From: Linepithema humile
Taxonomy: Eukaryota; Arthropoda; Insecta; Hymenoptera; Formicidae
Reading direction: 5' to 3'
DNA: 64,000 bases
NCBI RefSeq assembly: GCF_040581485.1
Contig: NC_090134.1
Location: 3,472,001 to 3,536,000 of the forward strand
Shown: positions 52,725 through 64,000 of the stretch, piece after piece
Layout: each line of letters begins with the position of its first letter
Numbering within the stretch: the first letter of the stretch is position 1
Notes under the pieces: model-generated
What the model was told of the DNA's origin: nothing
The model's input: the letters and a program-made list of their open reading frames with translations, nothing else
The model's database searches: none
Program-made: the position numbers and the translations under genes

Positions 52725-52900
52725 GGCTTCTGGTGCATCGGGTGTCGACAAACAAACACTATGATGACAACGTTGTTCCTCGAGGTGGAAACGTAGGTTC
52801 ACCACCCTAGGTCACCTCGAGGATATCTCTTCTGTCGCGATTCGTTTGCCGTTGCGCGACCGTGCGTGCGCGGTGCGAAGGGCTGTGTGAACCGTTACGG
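52725..52900 (-). other. Candidate 5' untranslated exon of Blimp-1
   Basis: On the minus strand CCAGAAGCC is followed by a strong donor GTGAGTAC whose exon side ends at 52725. It lies in CpG-rich DNA 2.8 kb upstream of the first recognised coding exon, whose acceptor has no other obvious partner. The upstream limit of the exon is not known; the end coordinate is a guess. A coding role is not supported because no in-frame start was found close to the donor. Confidence 0.25.
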
Positions 52901-54660
52901 GCCGGCGGCCGCCCTTTACGTGATTCTGTGATTTCTCAGAGAGACCGGCATCTTGCCGGCCCCGGTAGTCGCACTTAAGGCCCGGTCCTCTTGGCCTCGC
53001 GCTGGCGGGCGACGCAAAGCGTCGCTTATCCTCAACATTTATCTTGCCCGATTTGATCGCGCCGAGGATCACGCGGAGGGCGAGGGTGAGAAATTACGTC
53101 GGTAAGGCCGATCGCTGCCCCGGCTCTGCCTAGGCGGTCCCTACGCGGCCACCTACGCGGCGACGATGCTTATCGATTATCAGGACATCGGGAAAAGGGA
53201 ATTGCGATCGATTGCCACCGATCGGCCGATGTTCCCCTATCTAATTCGCCGTCGTGCGCGTTGTTTGTCAACAACGCCAATTCTCGCCGCCGCTGAGCGA
53301 ATCGGCAACCGGAATCACCGTCCAGAGGGACGTCTCCCTATACTCCTTTTTTTTCTACTGCTTCCCCCTTTTTCGAGAGAGCGATCGATTCTGGCTTAGT
53401 GGCCCAACACACGCGCGTGAACACTCGCGATTATTCACTGCCGATCGGATTTTCCTCGTGTCATACTATCGAAGCGTCATTCGACGATGCACACTGTCAC
53501 CGGCTTTCCTGAATGGTCACACTCCTCGGCACCGATCCGCGTCGAAACTCTCGGCGAGACGCGTAATTGGCGAACGCGAAGGAAGTTGCACGGATACTGT
53601 TTTTTTTTTTTCCAAAAAATCGTGACGCGCTTTCGAGAATCTATTCGCGAGCACCGGGAACTCGCGGCGACCCTCTTTTTCGCGAAGGGGTTGCGCCTCC
53701 GCCTTCGTGTGGTTCTCGTCGGCGGGATGGCACACGCAAGAGAGCGCGGTGTGTGTGGAACTCGGGTAGACCTGACCTAGCCCAACGCGACTCGGCTTGG
53801 CTCTCCTCTCATCCTCTTCCCCCTGCGCCGGTATTGGTCGGCGGATATACGTCGGTCTCCCTTCCGCTTCCGTCGGTCCCTTTCTCTCTGCCTCTTCCAC
53901 CGTCTCTCCCTCTCTCGCGCTCTCGCTCTCTTTCTCTCTTTCTGACGCACGCGGACGCGGTGGTGCGCCCGCAAAGCTGCCAGACCAGAGCAGAGGTGGT
54001 GCATTTCTCTGCGCTGCGCTTTCGATCGACCCGTTGCCAGAGGTTTCCTCTCTCTCTCTCTCCTCCTCTCTACCACCCTTTTCACCCTCTCTCTCTCCCC
54101 CTCGGTCCTCGCCCTTCCTCGCTACCCCCGAATCCTCCCGTTCCTCCCTGTTTTGTGCGTCTCGCTTCACTGTACGTCACTCTTCGTCCCCATCTACCAC
54201 CCTCCCGGTGCATTCCCCGCTCAGTCCTCCTCGTTCGCTCCTACCACCACCACCTCCTCCTCTTCTCTTTTTCTCATACATTTCCCTCTTGTATCCTTGT
54301 CTCGCCGTTTATCGTATTTCACCCTCCTCGTTACTCTTCTCGATTCTCCCGTTACCCCTTGCAACCCACCCGCCACCCGCTTCGACGCGCGTGCAACCAA
54401 CCCCCTCGGCGCACTACCCCTGCTCCGTGCACCGCTTTCTCCCTTTCTCTTGTTGTCGTCGCAGTGCTTGTTTGCTCGTCCCTCGTTGCTGTCGATGTGA
54501 CGACAGGAGACATGCGCCGGTCAGCTCCGAAGTTTAATTCTTTCGGCAACTTCTCGCGATTATAAGGCATTACTCGTGCTGGGAAGAGCCGCGACGAGAA
54601 TTCAATTAGCAGTTGAATGAAAGGACGGTGTCTTTGCACATTTTTGCAAAGCTCCAAAAT
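52800..54660. promoter_or_regulatory. CpG- and GA-rich island upstream of Blimp-1
   Basis: From about 52800 to 53300 the DNA is strongly CpG-rich, and from 53859 to about 54250 the plus strand is almost all pyrimidine with CT repeats, so the minus strand is a GA-rich tract. Long open frames on both strands (for example 53567-54565 + and 53517-54170 -) follow from this low complexity and show Ser/Pro/Leu or Arg/Glu runs, not a protein family. Position suggests promoter or enhancer DNA for Blimp-1. Confidence 0.4.
53859..54250. repeat. Polypyrimidine/polypurine (CT/GA) tract
   Basis: Long stretches of C and T on the plus strand with embedded CTCTCTCT runs, interrupted by a mixed segment around 53945-54035. 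Such mirror-like polypurine DNA can form triplex structures and bind GAGA-type factors. Confidence 0.85.
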
Positions 54661-57600
54661 ATCTGTATTTTTAGATTTAAATAAAAATTTAATTATTACT
54701 TGATAATTTTCTTTAATAATTATTAAAATAGTATAATTGAATATATTTTAATGGATGATACGCGTTTTTATCATTAATTATTATATTTTTACTTTTTGAC
54801 TTTATCACACTACTGTAAAGTTGATATGTTTTACCCTGCCCTTTTCATGTTTTTCTTCGACGCATCCCTCTCGCACCATTTCTCCTTGTCTGCCGCTCTC
54901 TAGTAACCCCTTTGCGGGAACGTGCGTTTAACCCCTCCGTCTAACTCAGACTCGCCCCTCCAACCATCTATTCTCATTCACGACTTAGTGCATGAAGCGA
55001 CCACGTACGATATGAATGCAAATCAGTGGGGAACTTACTACTACATTTAAATTGCTATAATAATCCAATGTTTTCAATTTAAAATTTAATTTTTTTAAAA
55101 CGATATACTGTTGGCGTTTTCAATCAATAGTTTTCGAGTTACGTACAACTATAAATATTTTCACCAACACGAGTACGTTGTTATTAAACACGGTACTCAG
55201 CTGTGTTGTAGTAAACCAACTGCGTCTATTGTACAAACGAGATCGGTCAGTCGTTTCGCGTACGAAACACATCGTAATTTATTTACGAATTATGCGGAGA
55301 CAGCAACGGTACATATAATGTCTGTACGCCACCGGCATACAAATTCTCGGTTTTTTGCGAGTCAACTTCGCGATCACCGGGTACATGGAATCCGACTGGC
55401 CCAGACCCTGGCCCAGAGTCACGGCCATTCGAGATCGGTAACCCCGTTCACTTCGACTATGCGAGAGCGTGCGCGCGACTCGAGTCTTTTCGAGTCATCG
55501 CGAGATTAGTCGGCAAGACTGCCGACATATCGCGGCATGAGAAGAAAGGTCGCTGAACTTTCGAAGCTCTCAGACCCTAATCCGAGAGACCGGTCGCGAT
55601 TCTATCGCGCAAGATTACGTGAACGATCACCGGGGACCCACGCGTGTATCGTGAAATTTTATCATTTATCTGAAAAAATGTACACAAGTCGATTACTGCG
55701 GTTTTTTGAGAACACAGACAGTTTTCGAGAACACTCTTTGTAGCTTAATTTTTCTTTGTAGATTTTTTTTAAATGTCATTACTTTATATACTTTTTATAT
55801 ATTATTCTTATATACTATTCGTATATCACGCTAAAACACAATTCAAATTCTACAGAATATCCAATAAAAATTCAATTTCTACACAATATTTCAATAAAAA
55901 TTTGATTTTATATTTTATTTAATTTTTATAACTGACTCTTAAATTCTACATTTGCAGTTATTATATTACTTTTTATAATAATTGTGCGTAGCACTAACGT
56001 TGAATTAAGCTTTTAATTTTCGGGTAATTTAACATTGTAAAAATTAAAAATAACAACATTTTAATATGCTATTGTACAAATCCTTTATATCAAATTTTTC
56101 TTGAAAAGTTTAAGCCTTCCAAAATTGTAATTTAAATTCGCCAATGAAATTAAATACTATACGTATTTTTTTGCAGCAGCTATATTAATCAGATATTATC
56201 TCATGCGTTATGAAATAAATTCATATAAAAAAAGTATAGGAGTTTTCAACAAAGAGCAATCAGAGAAGCAAAATTCATATTTACCGCAGGACGATTTAGC
56301 ACTGCGATATATATTGACTCTCTATAATTCACTTGGCGTTGCTCCCGATATTAATAGAATATTGGGTTGCGCGTGATTTATTCGTAATTTTATCGAAATC
56401 GCGCGCACCGTAGAATTTCATTTACGGGCGAGACACAGCCCAATGCTTTTTTTCCCAATGCTGCTTTGTCCGTACATTTTATTCCGACCTCCAAAATTTA
56501 CATTTGACCGATCGTTAAATCGCGCCGACCGACCATACGATAAAATCCATCGCTTGCGGTCCACCAAGAAAATTAATTAATACACGAGCGCATGAGAGTA
56601 ATCCCCTCGATAATTTTTCTCTCACGGGCGAAGAGCAAAAAAATTGCTATTTGAAAATAAATAAATATATACCACAAAGCAAAGGAAAAACCTGAAAATT
56701 ACGTGCCAATAAAATGTGTCGTTCGCGCACACCGTGGCGAATCCGTTCTACGTGTAACTTCACCGAACCGGGTTTTGTACGCTATGATTATGGCTGACGA
56801 AGCCGTTGACCTCTTCGTTCGGTGTGACGAAATTTCGGCGTGGGTATACGTGATACGGCAACTCATGCCGAATTTCACTTTTCGACGGAAGAACACGTGC
56901 GATTCACCTCGATGCGATTTCCACGACGGTGAGCCGGTCGGCGGCGGTCCCGCCTAGCGAAAGAAGTTTCCGCGTGAATCGCCGACGACTACTAACCCAG
57001 ATACGTTCCTCGGGGTCGTCGATCTTTTCCCTCCTCGGCAGGAGAACGACTGTGTACCAGATATATTAATTTCCTACGGTACGCGGACCGCTTCTTGCAC
57101 ACGAATCGCAGTCGAACATCGGTGACTGCGAACTTTCGGAATAGTTCGTTTTCTGTAGGTCAGTACTCTCGGATGCAGAATCCAAGCATTGCTGCAAAAA
57201 TGGCGTTACGATGATACTAATGATAACCTACTACAAAATTTTTTATAATCTGTCATGATTTGTTATATGTTAATTATTATGTGATTTTACTTTAATGTCC
57301 CACTTTTAAAATATTATAAAATTATTTAAATAAAATTAATTGATCAATTGAATTGATGTTCAATGTAATGGCATACTTTTTAATTGAGTTAAAATTTATT
57401 TATAAAAGCATTAGCTGAAATTTATATAACATTTTAATAATCTTTAAATTAGATTGAAAACGTATTTAAAACGTATAAAAAATTTATTTATTTAAATATC
57501 CTTTCAAGTTAAATTACAATTTTTTATATAATTAATGAATAATTAATAATAATTAATTTATTTAGATTAAACAATGATTGTGTTACTCAGTTAAAGATAT

Positions 57601-58118
57601 ATTTTTTGAAGACAAAAATACAGTATATGTGATATAAAAATTAATTTTTTAATCGATACCGTTATCCATGATTCATCTAATAAAATAGATATATATTTAG
57701 TTCAAAAAACTTCATTCAAAATTATTTAATATTGATTATAATTGGGTCATTTAACTTGTAGAATCTCGTGGATGACAATCGCTACTAAAAGTGTCTCATT
57801 AAGTTACCGACGTCGAAAATTTCGTCTCATTAAAGTACTTGATAGATTCCGTATAAAAATGTCTATAATATCGATTTTCGATTGAGAGAGAAATCGGGAT
57901 GCTACGATGGCGCGCGAAAAAAACCAGAAAATTAGCGGCGGCATGTTGCACATCACTCATCATAGGTTTCTAATCAGACGCGTAATAGTGACCAGCGCGG
58001 ATAGAAAACCGAATGTGAACCGGAAACGCCGTTTCCATGGAACCCATTCGGATCGAAGCAAGGTGCTTTGCTCCCCGCGTGCGCCTGCCGTTCCGCGCAC
58101 TCGTAACTGTTACTTTAG

Positions 58119-58126
58119 GAGTATAT
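58119..58126 (+). promoter_or_regulatory. Possible TATA-type core promoter
   Basis: GTATATAACGG lies at the edge of a CpG-rich block, followed by CGGACCGTCCG, a perfect palindrome, which also includes a DPE-like GGACC. There is no recognised gene downstream on this strand, so the call is weak. Confidence 0.15.
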
Positions 58127-58480
58127 AACGGACCGTCCGACGTACGTATATACGCGTGTTTATCAAGTGGATTGCGTGTGCGTAAAGATCGCGGCGAATA
58201 ACGGGGAGAAATTTGTTTGCCGCGCGAGACAACCCGAGAGCTGAAGATGACTACGAAATCGTATCATCGAATTCACGATTTATTTCAAACGGAACAATAT
58301 TCCCGACTTGATCAAATGCGCAACGTAATTATACTCGTTTGCGTAATTAAGAAAATCGTAATTAAATGTAAGCAATTTGTTTTTTTTTTAAATACCTTAA
58401 TGCATTTTTAATTACATAATTAAACACTAATTCTAACACTATTATTTCCGCCCCGAAGGGCTGACCAACTCGATGCATCA

Positions 58481-58497
58481 TGTGTGTGTGTGTGTGT
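58481..58497. repeat. (TG)n microsatellite
   Basis: Eight uninterrupted TG units are visible. Confidence 0.9.
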
Positions 58498-60313
58498 ATC
58501 CGCATAGGTACTTGTTTACGTCGAAGGACGAGATAATTGAAACTGCGGCGAGTTACACGCGAAAAACGGTAAATTATTCCGCGGCAAGCCAGCGAGGATT
58601 CACTTTAATATAAAAGTAACGCGAAGTAACAGCACTTTCTACAAAAAGCTTAAACGCAACATGTCCCGGTTCAAAGCCTTATGGGTCATCGACCTCTCGC
58701 GCAGTCGGCGAAGCATCGACCTTCTTACAGACATCCAGACCTTTCTTAACCGCGAACGACACGAAACGAATATTTGATGCGCTTGTTAAATAGCTGTCCG
58801 ACCTTCCGAATATTAAATTTCCGATTATTTTTTCATCATCTGTCATTATAGATGTCATAAATCTGTAGACGATCGTTGAAACGCTGGTTGGAACAAGTGG
58901 TACAAATAATTTTCTCCATTTCGAGAAACAAAAGGAAAGTTGATGAAAGTAACTAACGCAAAATTTAATTATTTTATTGCGATAGCTTTTGTACATTTTC
59001 ATAATGAGAAAGATCTAAATTTTATACGTCTTCTTAATTATATGCTAGAATTTGTATATACTAAAGTTTTATTTCTTGTTTTGACTTTATACTGTTATAT
59101 TATAACTTTATACTGTTATATTATAAAATATATATTATGTGGCTTAATCCGTGCTAATTACGTGATGGTTTCAATGTCTTGAAGATTTTCTGCAAATAGG
59201 AGATCGTTACCGCGAGGTCGATTTAACACCGAATCTGGTTTTTGCCCGCTCGGACGCTCCGTGTACTCTCGCCTATCGATAACGGTACATCAAGCAGGAA
59301 ACTCGTTGAAATATTTAGCATCCTGAGCATCAGAGAGCTACCAGCCTGCTGCTGCTTCCTGTCGTTTAAAAAGTTTCCCGTCTGAAAGTGCTATGCTGTT
59401 CATGACACTTGCAATTCCGAATGAGTTTAGTATCAAAAACAGTTTTCGGGGAAATTTACTCGTTATGCGGATTTTAATATCTTTCAAATATCTTCTTTTT
59501 ACGTTATGAAAAATTATTAACATATATTTACAACTAATCCTGATATTAAATCTTTATTTGGCTGAAAAATCTGCGCACAGATTTGCAACTGCTAACAGAT
59601 TAGATTAATTGCATTGTAATTATGTAATTACTTTCAACTTGAAACTCGATCTCGACGTTTCGATAAAAAAGGTCTATTCTAGTATACAAAAAATTAAATT
59701 ACGTATATTATACAATTTAAACCTTTGAAAAACAAGAGAGAATCACAGTTTTGCAGATTTTCACGAATATGTATAAAAGTGGAGATATGTTACAAGTGTT
59801 AGCACCGGGATAACGCGTTTTTCCAAATTGCTCTATATTTCTCCCCTTGCCGACCTTTTGGGGTGGCGGGCAAAAAAATCTGCGGCTTTGAGTTCGGCGA
59901 GTTCTCATTCATCGCGCGTAACATTGAAAATCTCGTTTTCCAGTCGGCCGAGTGCGGCTTTAAAGGCCGTCGTACCCGGCTGGTAGCAAAATGTAAACCG
60001 GAAAAGCAACGAGCAAGTGAATTAGCAAAGTGAGTTCGCGATTGCCTCCACCTCCTTGTCCCCCTCGCTCGGCCAATCTCACTCTCCCCACCCCCCACCC
60101 CTTGAGCGAGCGAGCTTCGTCCTTCTTTCTCCTCGTTCGCCACGGCACCTTCTCCATTCTCTCTTCGCCACGGATCTGAAAGAAGGTCTCTGCCGGTCGT
60201 TGTCCCACTTGGAGGTCTACTTGGACTTGGACCACACCATAGGCATGGTGCGCTGAGTAACGAGGTTCCGATACCCCCATAGGGGACCCCCTTTTGCGCC
60301 TGCATAGCATATA

Positions 60314-60330
60314 CAGGGTGTCCCGGAACT
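60314..60330 (+). mobile_element. Possible end of a degraded transposable element
   Basis: The sequence CAGGGTGTCCCGGAACT resembles conserved terminal sequences scattered through insect genomes. No matching inverted end was found downstream and no coding capacity is near, so this would be a truncated copy. The call rests on motif memory alone. Confidence 0.25.
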
Positions 60331-61342
60331 ATCGCTACTATTTTTGGCACACGTAGATCTTTCGATGCATTTTTAGTAAAAGGCGCTGAAGTGTCGAAAA
60401 TTTCTTTCGATAGACACGAGAAACGAGAAACGATAATGACATCTTGTCCTTCAGTGACTCAGAAATTTGCTGCGACAGAAATTTAACTTAATATGTTAAT
60501 CTGAAAAAGGATTACACAAAGAGGTGCTTAATAGATATTTAATTTAAATGACAATTGTAAAAAGATTTTGCAAATATAGTCGTAGAGAATGGAGATAGTG
60601 TTGTGCGCGCCGGTGAACGAACTTTAACGCGTGCAAATTTGTGCAATTTCCGTTACCGTTGTCGGCTGTCGATTATTTTTTCAGTATTTTTATCGTCTCG
60701 CGATGAATAAAGTGATGATTAAGTAAAACATGAATGCATTACAAAGATTTAAATATAACGTAGAACTCTGAATGATTTGTTTTTAAACTTTTTTTTTTTT
60801 TTTTGAGAAAATTGATGAAAAGTGTATCTTAAAGCTGCGAGTTTCTTGACCCTCCAAAGGTTAAAATTTTTATCTTCTTTTCCTTCTCTTTATCTATGTG
60901 CCTCTTTTCTAAATTGTATTATTTTATAGTTTTGAAATCAACCAAGTAAGATGAATATCCAGGATTAATTTGCAACTTTTGATTGCAAATTTAAAACAAA
61001 AGAACAAAGAGAATTTAATATTTTCGTATCTTTCGTTATCTTTATAGAATTATCATCTATTGCAGTCACGTAAAATAACATAAAATAATAATTCGCAAAT
61101 ATTAATTTGCAACGGGGTACTTGCTTTCAATTGGAACAGTTTTCTTTATTTATTAAAGGGATCGCTGCGAGAACTGCGGTTTATACACAGGTCAGGATCT
61201 CATATCCTTGAGGATGACGTGAGGCGCGTTCAAACGCGAAAAACCGACGCGTCATAGAGGAGGCGCATTGGTCGAAGAGAATCGGGCGCACGAACGGTAC
61301 CGCTGTATTTACTCGCGACGACGATGGATAAGATCGCGTGGG

Positions 61343-61357
61343 GTGTGTGTGTGTGTG
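61343..61357. repeat. (GT)n microsatellite
   Basis: Seven GT units lie in a CpG-rich island. Confidence 0.85.
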
Positions 61358-64000
61358 ACGTGAGAAGATTTTCCAGTGCAAGCGTGTCTCCTATCCGCCC
61401 CTGCATACTGCCACGTTCCGGTATCGAATCCGAACCGATGTGGACAGCGCGCGTCACTCGCCTAACTGTACATATCTTGCGTCTTGTGTGTATATATCGA
61501 AGGTACCGTATAGATACATACACATGCCGAGTACCGCAGCCAAACGATCGTAAAACGCGTGAATACGTGAGGACGGTGGGTACACGTGGGCCCATACACT
61601 ATGCACGCGTCGCGAGTCTATGCGTGTACAGGTGCGTAAAAGCACCGTTGCACGGCGAGGAGGGAAAAGAAGGAGGTGAGAGGAGAAGGGCGGGAAGAGG
61701 CACGGCCAAAAGTAAAACCGAATTCGTTTTCGGTAAGGCTTGAGGCGGCCGACTCTCGGGCTTATCTCCAGCTCCTTATCACAGACCTCTTCCGGGTCTT
61801 CCACATCCGCGCGCCTGCGTTTTCTCTTTATGCATATTATATAAGCGAACGTGCATACGATGCACTCTCGCAACTCTACTCTGAATGAGGAGTGTATATT
61901 TTTAACCCTTTCTGGAGACCGCGCATAACTTGTTTTGATCGTTATTCAAATATTCTTTAACATTTTCTGTGCCAAATAGATTACATTCTATAAAAGTCTT
62001 CAATACTATAAATTCCTCAAGTTGTCTTGATTTTTTAAACAGAGTTATTTTGCAAAACGCATGGTCCGAACAAGCTTAGTTGTCTTGCGACTTAAAGTTA
62101 AGTCTTTCATTAAAAATACTCAAATAATAAAGTTTAAATATATCATTACATATTATTTAATTTATTATACAAATAATTTATATTAAAAAGGATCAGTCGG
62201 AAGTTTAATAATAATTTAAAAGCAGTTAATAAATTAATTTCTTGCTAGAGTAAACTTTTGGTTGGGTTTGTCCATACTACGCACCTACACATGTAAGAAT
62301 TGTATATCGCGATTCACATTCTACTGCTCGAATTTTTTATATCAATTCTTACAAAATTTGGATCAAAATGTGTAAGAAATTCCTTTTATGAGACAACTAC
62401 CTTAAGTGAGATCGTAAATTTTTAATTATGTCATTTTTGATAAAGTTATAACAGGTAAAATTTATTTGCGTATCTATGTAGTATTCACTTTTGTTGTGCA
62501 AATATTTGTACATTTGTGAGTTACCATGTCGGTGGAATGTGATACAGTTAAATCGATTTCTAGGTGTTGAATTACTTTGCTCGTGGCGTTATGAATTCTT
62601 TTTCATAATCACTTTTCCGAAGGTCAGGTTCTTCGTGCAGCACATCGCGCGCGGTAATTTCGATAATCATATGCAAGATGTTGTAGCTTTCGTATGCTAT
62701 GCGGATGTGCCTTAAAAGGTAACGCCGACATCCGTTGGTTCTTATGTAATGCAAAGGCAAGAGATTGAGATGCCAGGTTAGAGTTATTGCACTGAGAATA
62801 TTCAGATACACTTGAGACATTTTGTCGAATCGCGCAAATATTATATCTTTTATAAACCTATTTTATAAACTTATAAAACTTGTAATCCTGCGAGGTAAAA
62901 AATAAATTATATTTAGATAGCTTTTATTACATTTATATTTTACACGAATTTGATATGAATTTAGCCAATTTAAATGATGAAAAATGTGTTATTTAATGTA
63001 CAAAGTATTAAATTGCATATTCTTTTACTGAAAATTTATTTTTTGTTGAAAAGTAATAACTATTTTTGATTAATTGTTTAACTTCTGTGCAATTAATTCA
63101 TGTTTAATCAAGAATTTGAAACAAATTATTTAATAAATAAAGGGGGTTTTTTTTTCATGCTGAATTACTCACATTTTTCGAGTGCATTAAGGAAATAGGA
63201 AACATCGGTTAATTCAAAGAGTGACGTGCCTGTAATTTACATCTGCGTTGCTCTTACGTGCACTTTGCTTTCGCGAAGGTCCTTATACAATAGCACTGGC
63301 AAAAGACGAACATCGTTTAATCAACGAATGATGGAAATGAGACAAGATGCAGTACATTAATTGCAACACGAATTGTTCTCTTTGAATACATTACATTCGT
63401 AAAATAATCATTTTTTTTTTGCTAATAAATTTTAAGGAATAAATATCAAATATTTTGAATAGTATTTAAAATCAACATTAAGTTTTAATATATTTTAAGA
63501 ATATAAGAAAATTTAAAAATTTATTAAAAGTGTACGATAAATATTTTCGTTACGCAATACGCATCTTTTCAAATTTTTATTTGCTATAATGAAAGTTAAT
63601 GCTAATTATAGCTTTAAGAAATTTATGTATATGTTACATATGTTTATACTTTGTAATATTGATCAAAGAAATCGATTACATGGTTGACCGCATTTTTTTG
63701 GTTTTTCAACCATTCAAAGGCAGTTTCATCGCTCGAAAGAGATCCAAAACTACATTGCCTCGGGACATAACAAATTGCCATTCCGTTCAATACCTATATG
63801 TTTCTTCTCGGACGTCGATTCGTACGAGAGAGCACGACGAACACGCCGAAACTGATCTCCTTCGGCCGCGAGTACATCGACCCTCGCGGCCGCCGCGCCG
63901 TTTTGCAAAAGTACAAGTGGAAACGGACGTCGGCCGCGCCGGCCTCGATGAGTAGTGCGACTCGACGTCGGACCGTACGGCTGCCGCTTTCAGTAGGAAC

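Larger units (their letters stand above)
54661..59800. other. Gene-poor region upstream of Blimp-1 (middle)
   Basis: No coding region is supported. GC-rich islands lie near 55200-55650, 56730-57190 and 57900-58260; the rest is AT-rich. The frame at 56703-56957 (+) has no family match I can recognise. A TATA-like element at 58119-58126 and a GT microsatellite at 58481-58497 are listed separately. These islands may be alternative promoters or enhancers. Confidence 0.45.
59801..64000. other. Gene-poor right end
   Basis: GC-rich islands at about 59810-60310, 61190-61740 and 63820-64000 alternate with AT-rich DNA. Minus-strand frames over the first island (59799-60350) and plus/minus frames over the second (61324-61743, 61454-61873) mirror each other and resemble no family. 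The last 200 bases are open in several frames to the edge of the window. A short transposon-end-like motif is at 60314-60330. No gene can be supported. Confidence 0.5.

Noticed and set aside
52725..52750. Short coding start MHQKP just before the donor at 52725
   Set aside because: Its phase (14 bases before the donor) does not match the phase-0 acceptor of the first Blimp-1 coding exon.
53567..54565. Plus-strand open frame of 332 codons and overlapping frames on both strands
   Set aside because: They come from a CT/GA low-complexity tract that rarely forms stop codons. The translations are Ser/Leu/Pro or Arg/Glu runs without domains.
1..64000. CRISPR arrays, bacterial operons, insertion sequences, prophage, rRNA or tRNA clusters
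   Set aside because: None was seen. All real genes are intron-containing or typical eukaryotic genes, and I recognised no regularly spaced repeats or tRNA folds by eye; single small RNA genes could still have been missed.

Overview
The window is animal nuclear DNA, most likely from an insect. Genes are split by short introns with clean GT/AG junctions. The background is AT-rich but CpG dinucleotides are plentiful in scattered GC-rich islands, which is what hymenopteran (for example ant or wasp) genomes look like. Assignment to Hymenoptera is an inference from composition and gene structure, not proof.

Seven protein-coding genes can be read with confidence, all in the central third to three quarters. 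From left to right: an ER calcium-binding CREC protein of the reticulocalbin-2 type (+, 19057-20745); RNA polymerase II subunit RPB3 (+, 23285-24600); MRGBP/Eaf7, a subunit of the NuA4/TIP60 acetyltransferase complex (+, 26449-27608); ribosomal protein eS28 (-, 28416-28613); a SMAP-type Arf GTPase-activating protein with a clathrin box (-, 31003-33992); FAM76 (+, 35296-37837); and Blimp-1/PRDM1, a PR-domain C2H2 zinc-finger repressor (-, 43491-49959). For the multi-exon genes I joined exons by splice site and reading phase. In Blimp-1 this recovered a short C-terminal exon at 43491-43651.

The left 19 kb and the right 14 kb hold no gene I can support. The left part alternates AT-rich stretches with CpG-rich islands and could be intergenic, regulatory or intronic. 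The right part lies upstream of Blimp-1 and carries a long GA/CT tract, CpG islands and possible core promoters, so it may hold the 5' exons and control DNA of Blimp-1.

The genes do not form a pathway. RPB3, MRGBP, eS28, SMAP, FAM76 and RCN2 are housekeeping-type genes packed over about 19 kb; Blimp-1 is a developmental regulator with larger introns and large empty flanks. Mobile DNA is light: the clearest are two foldback elements lying side by side at 22763-23094, just upstream of RPB3. I found no convincing novel multi-gene system. The points most worth checking are the paired foldback elements, the candidate spliced minus-strand transcript at 21813-22200, and the unresolved 5' end of Blimp-1.
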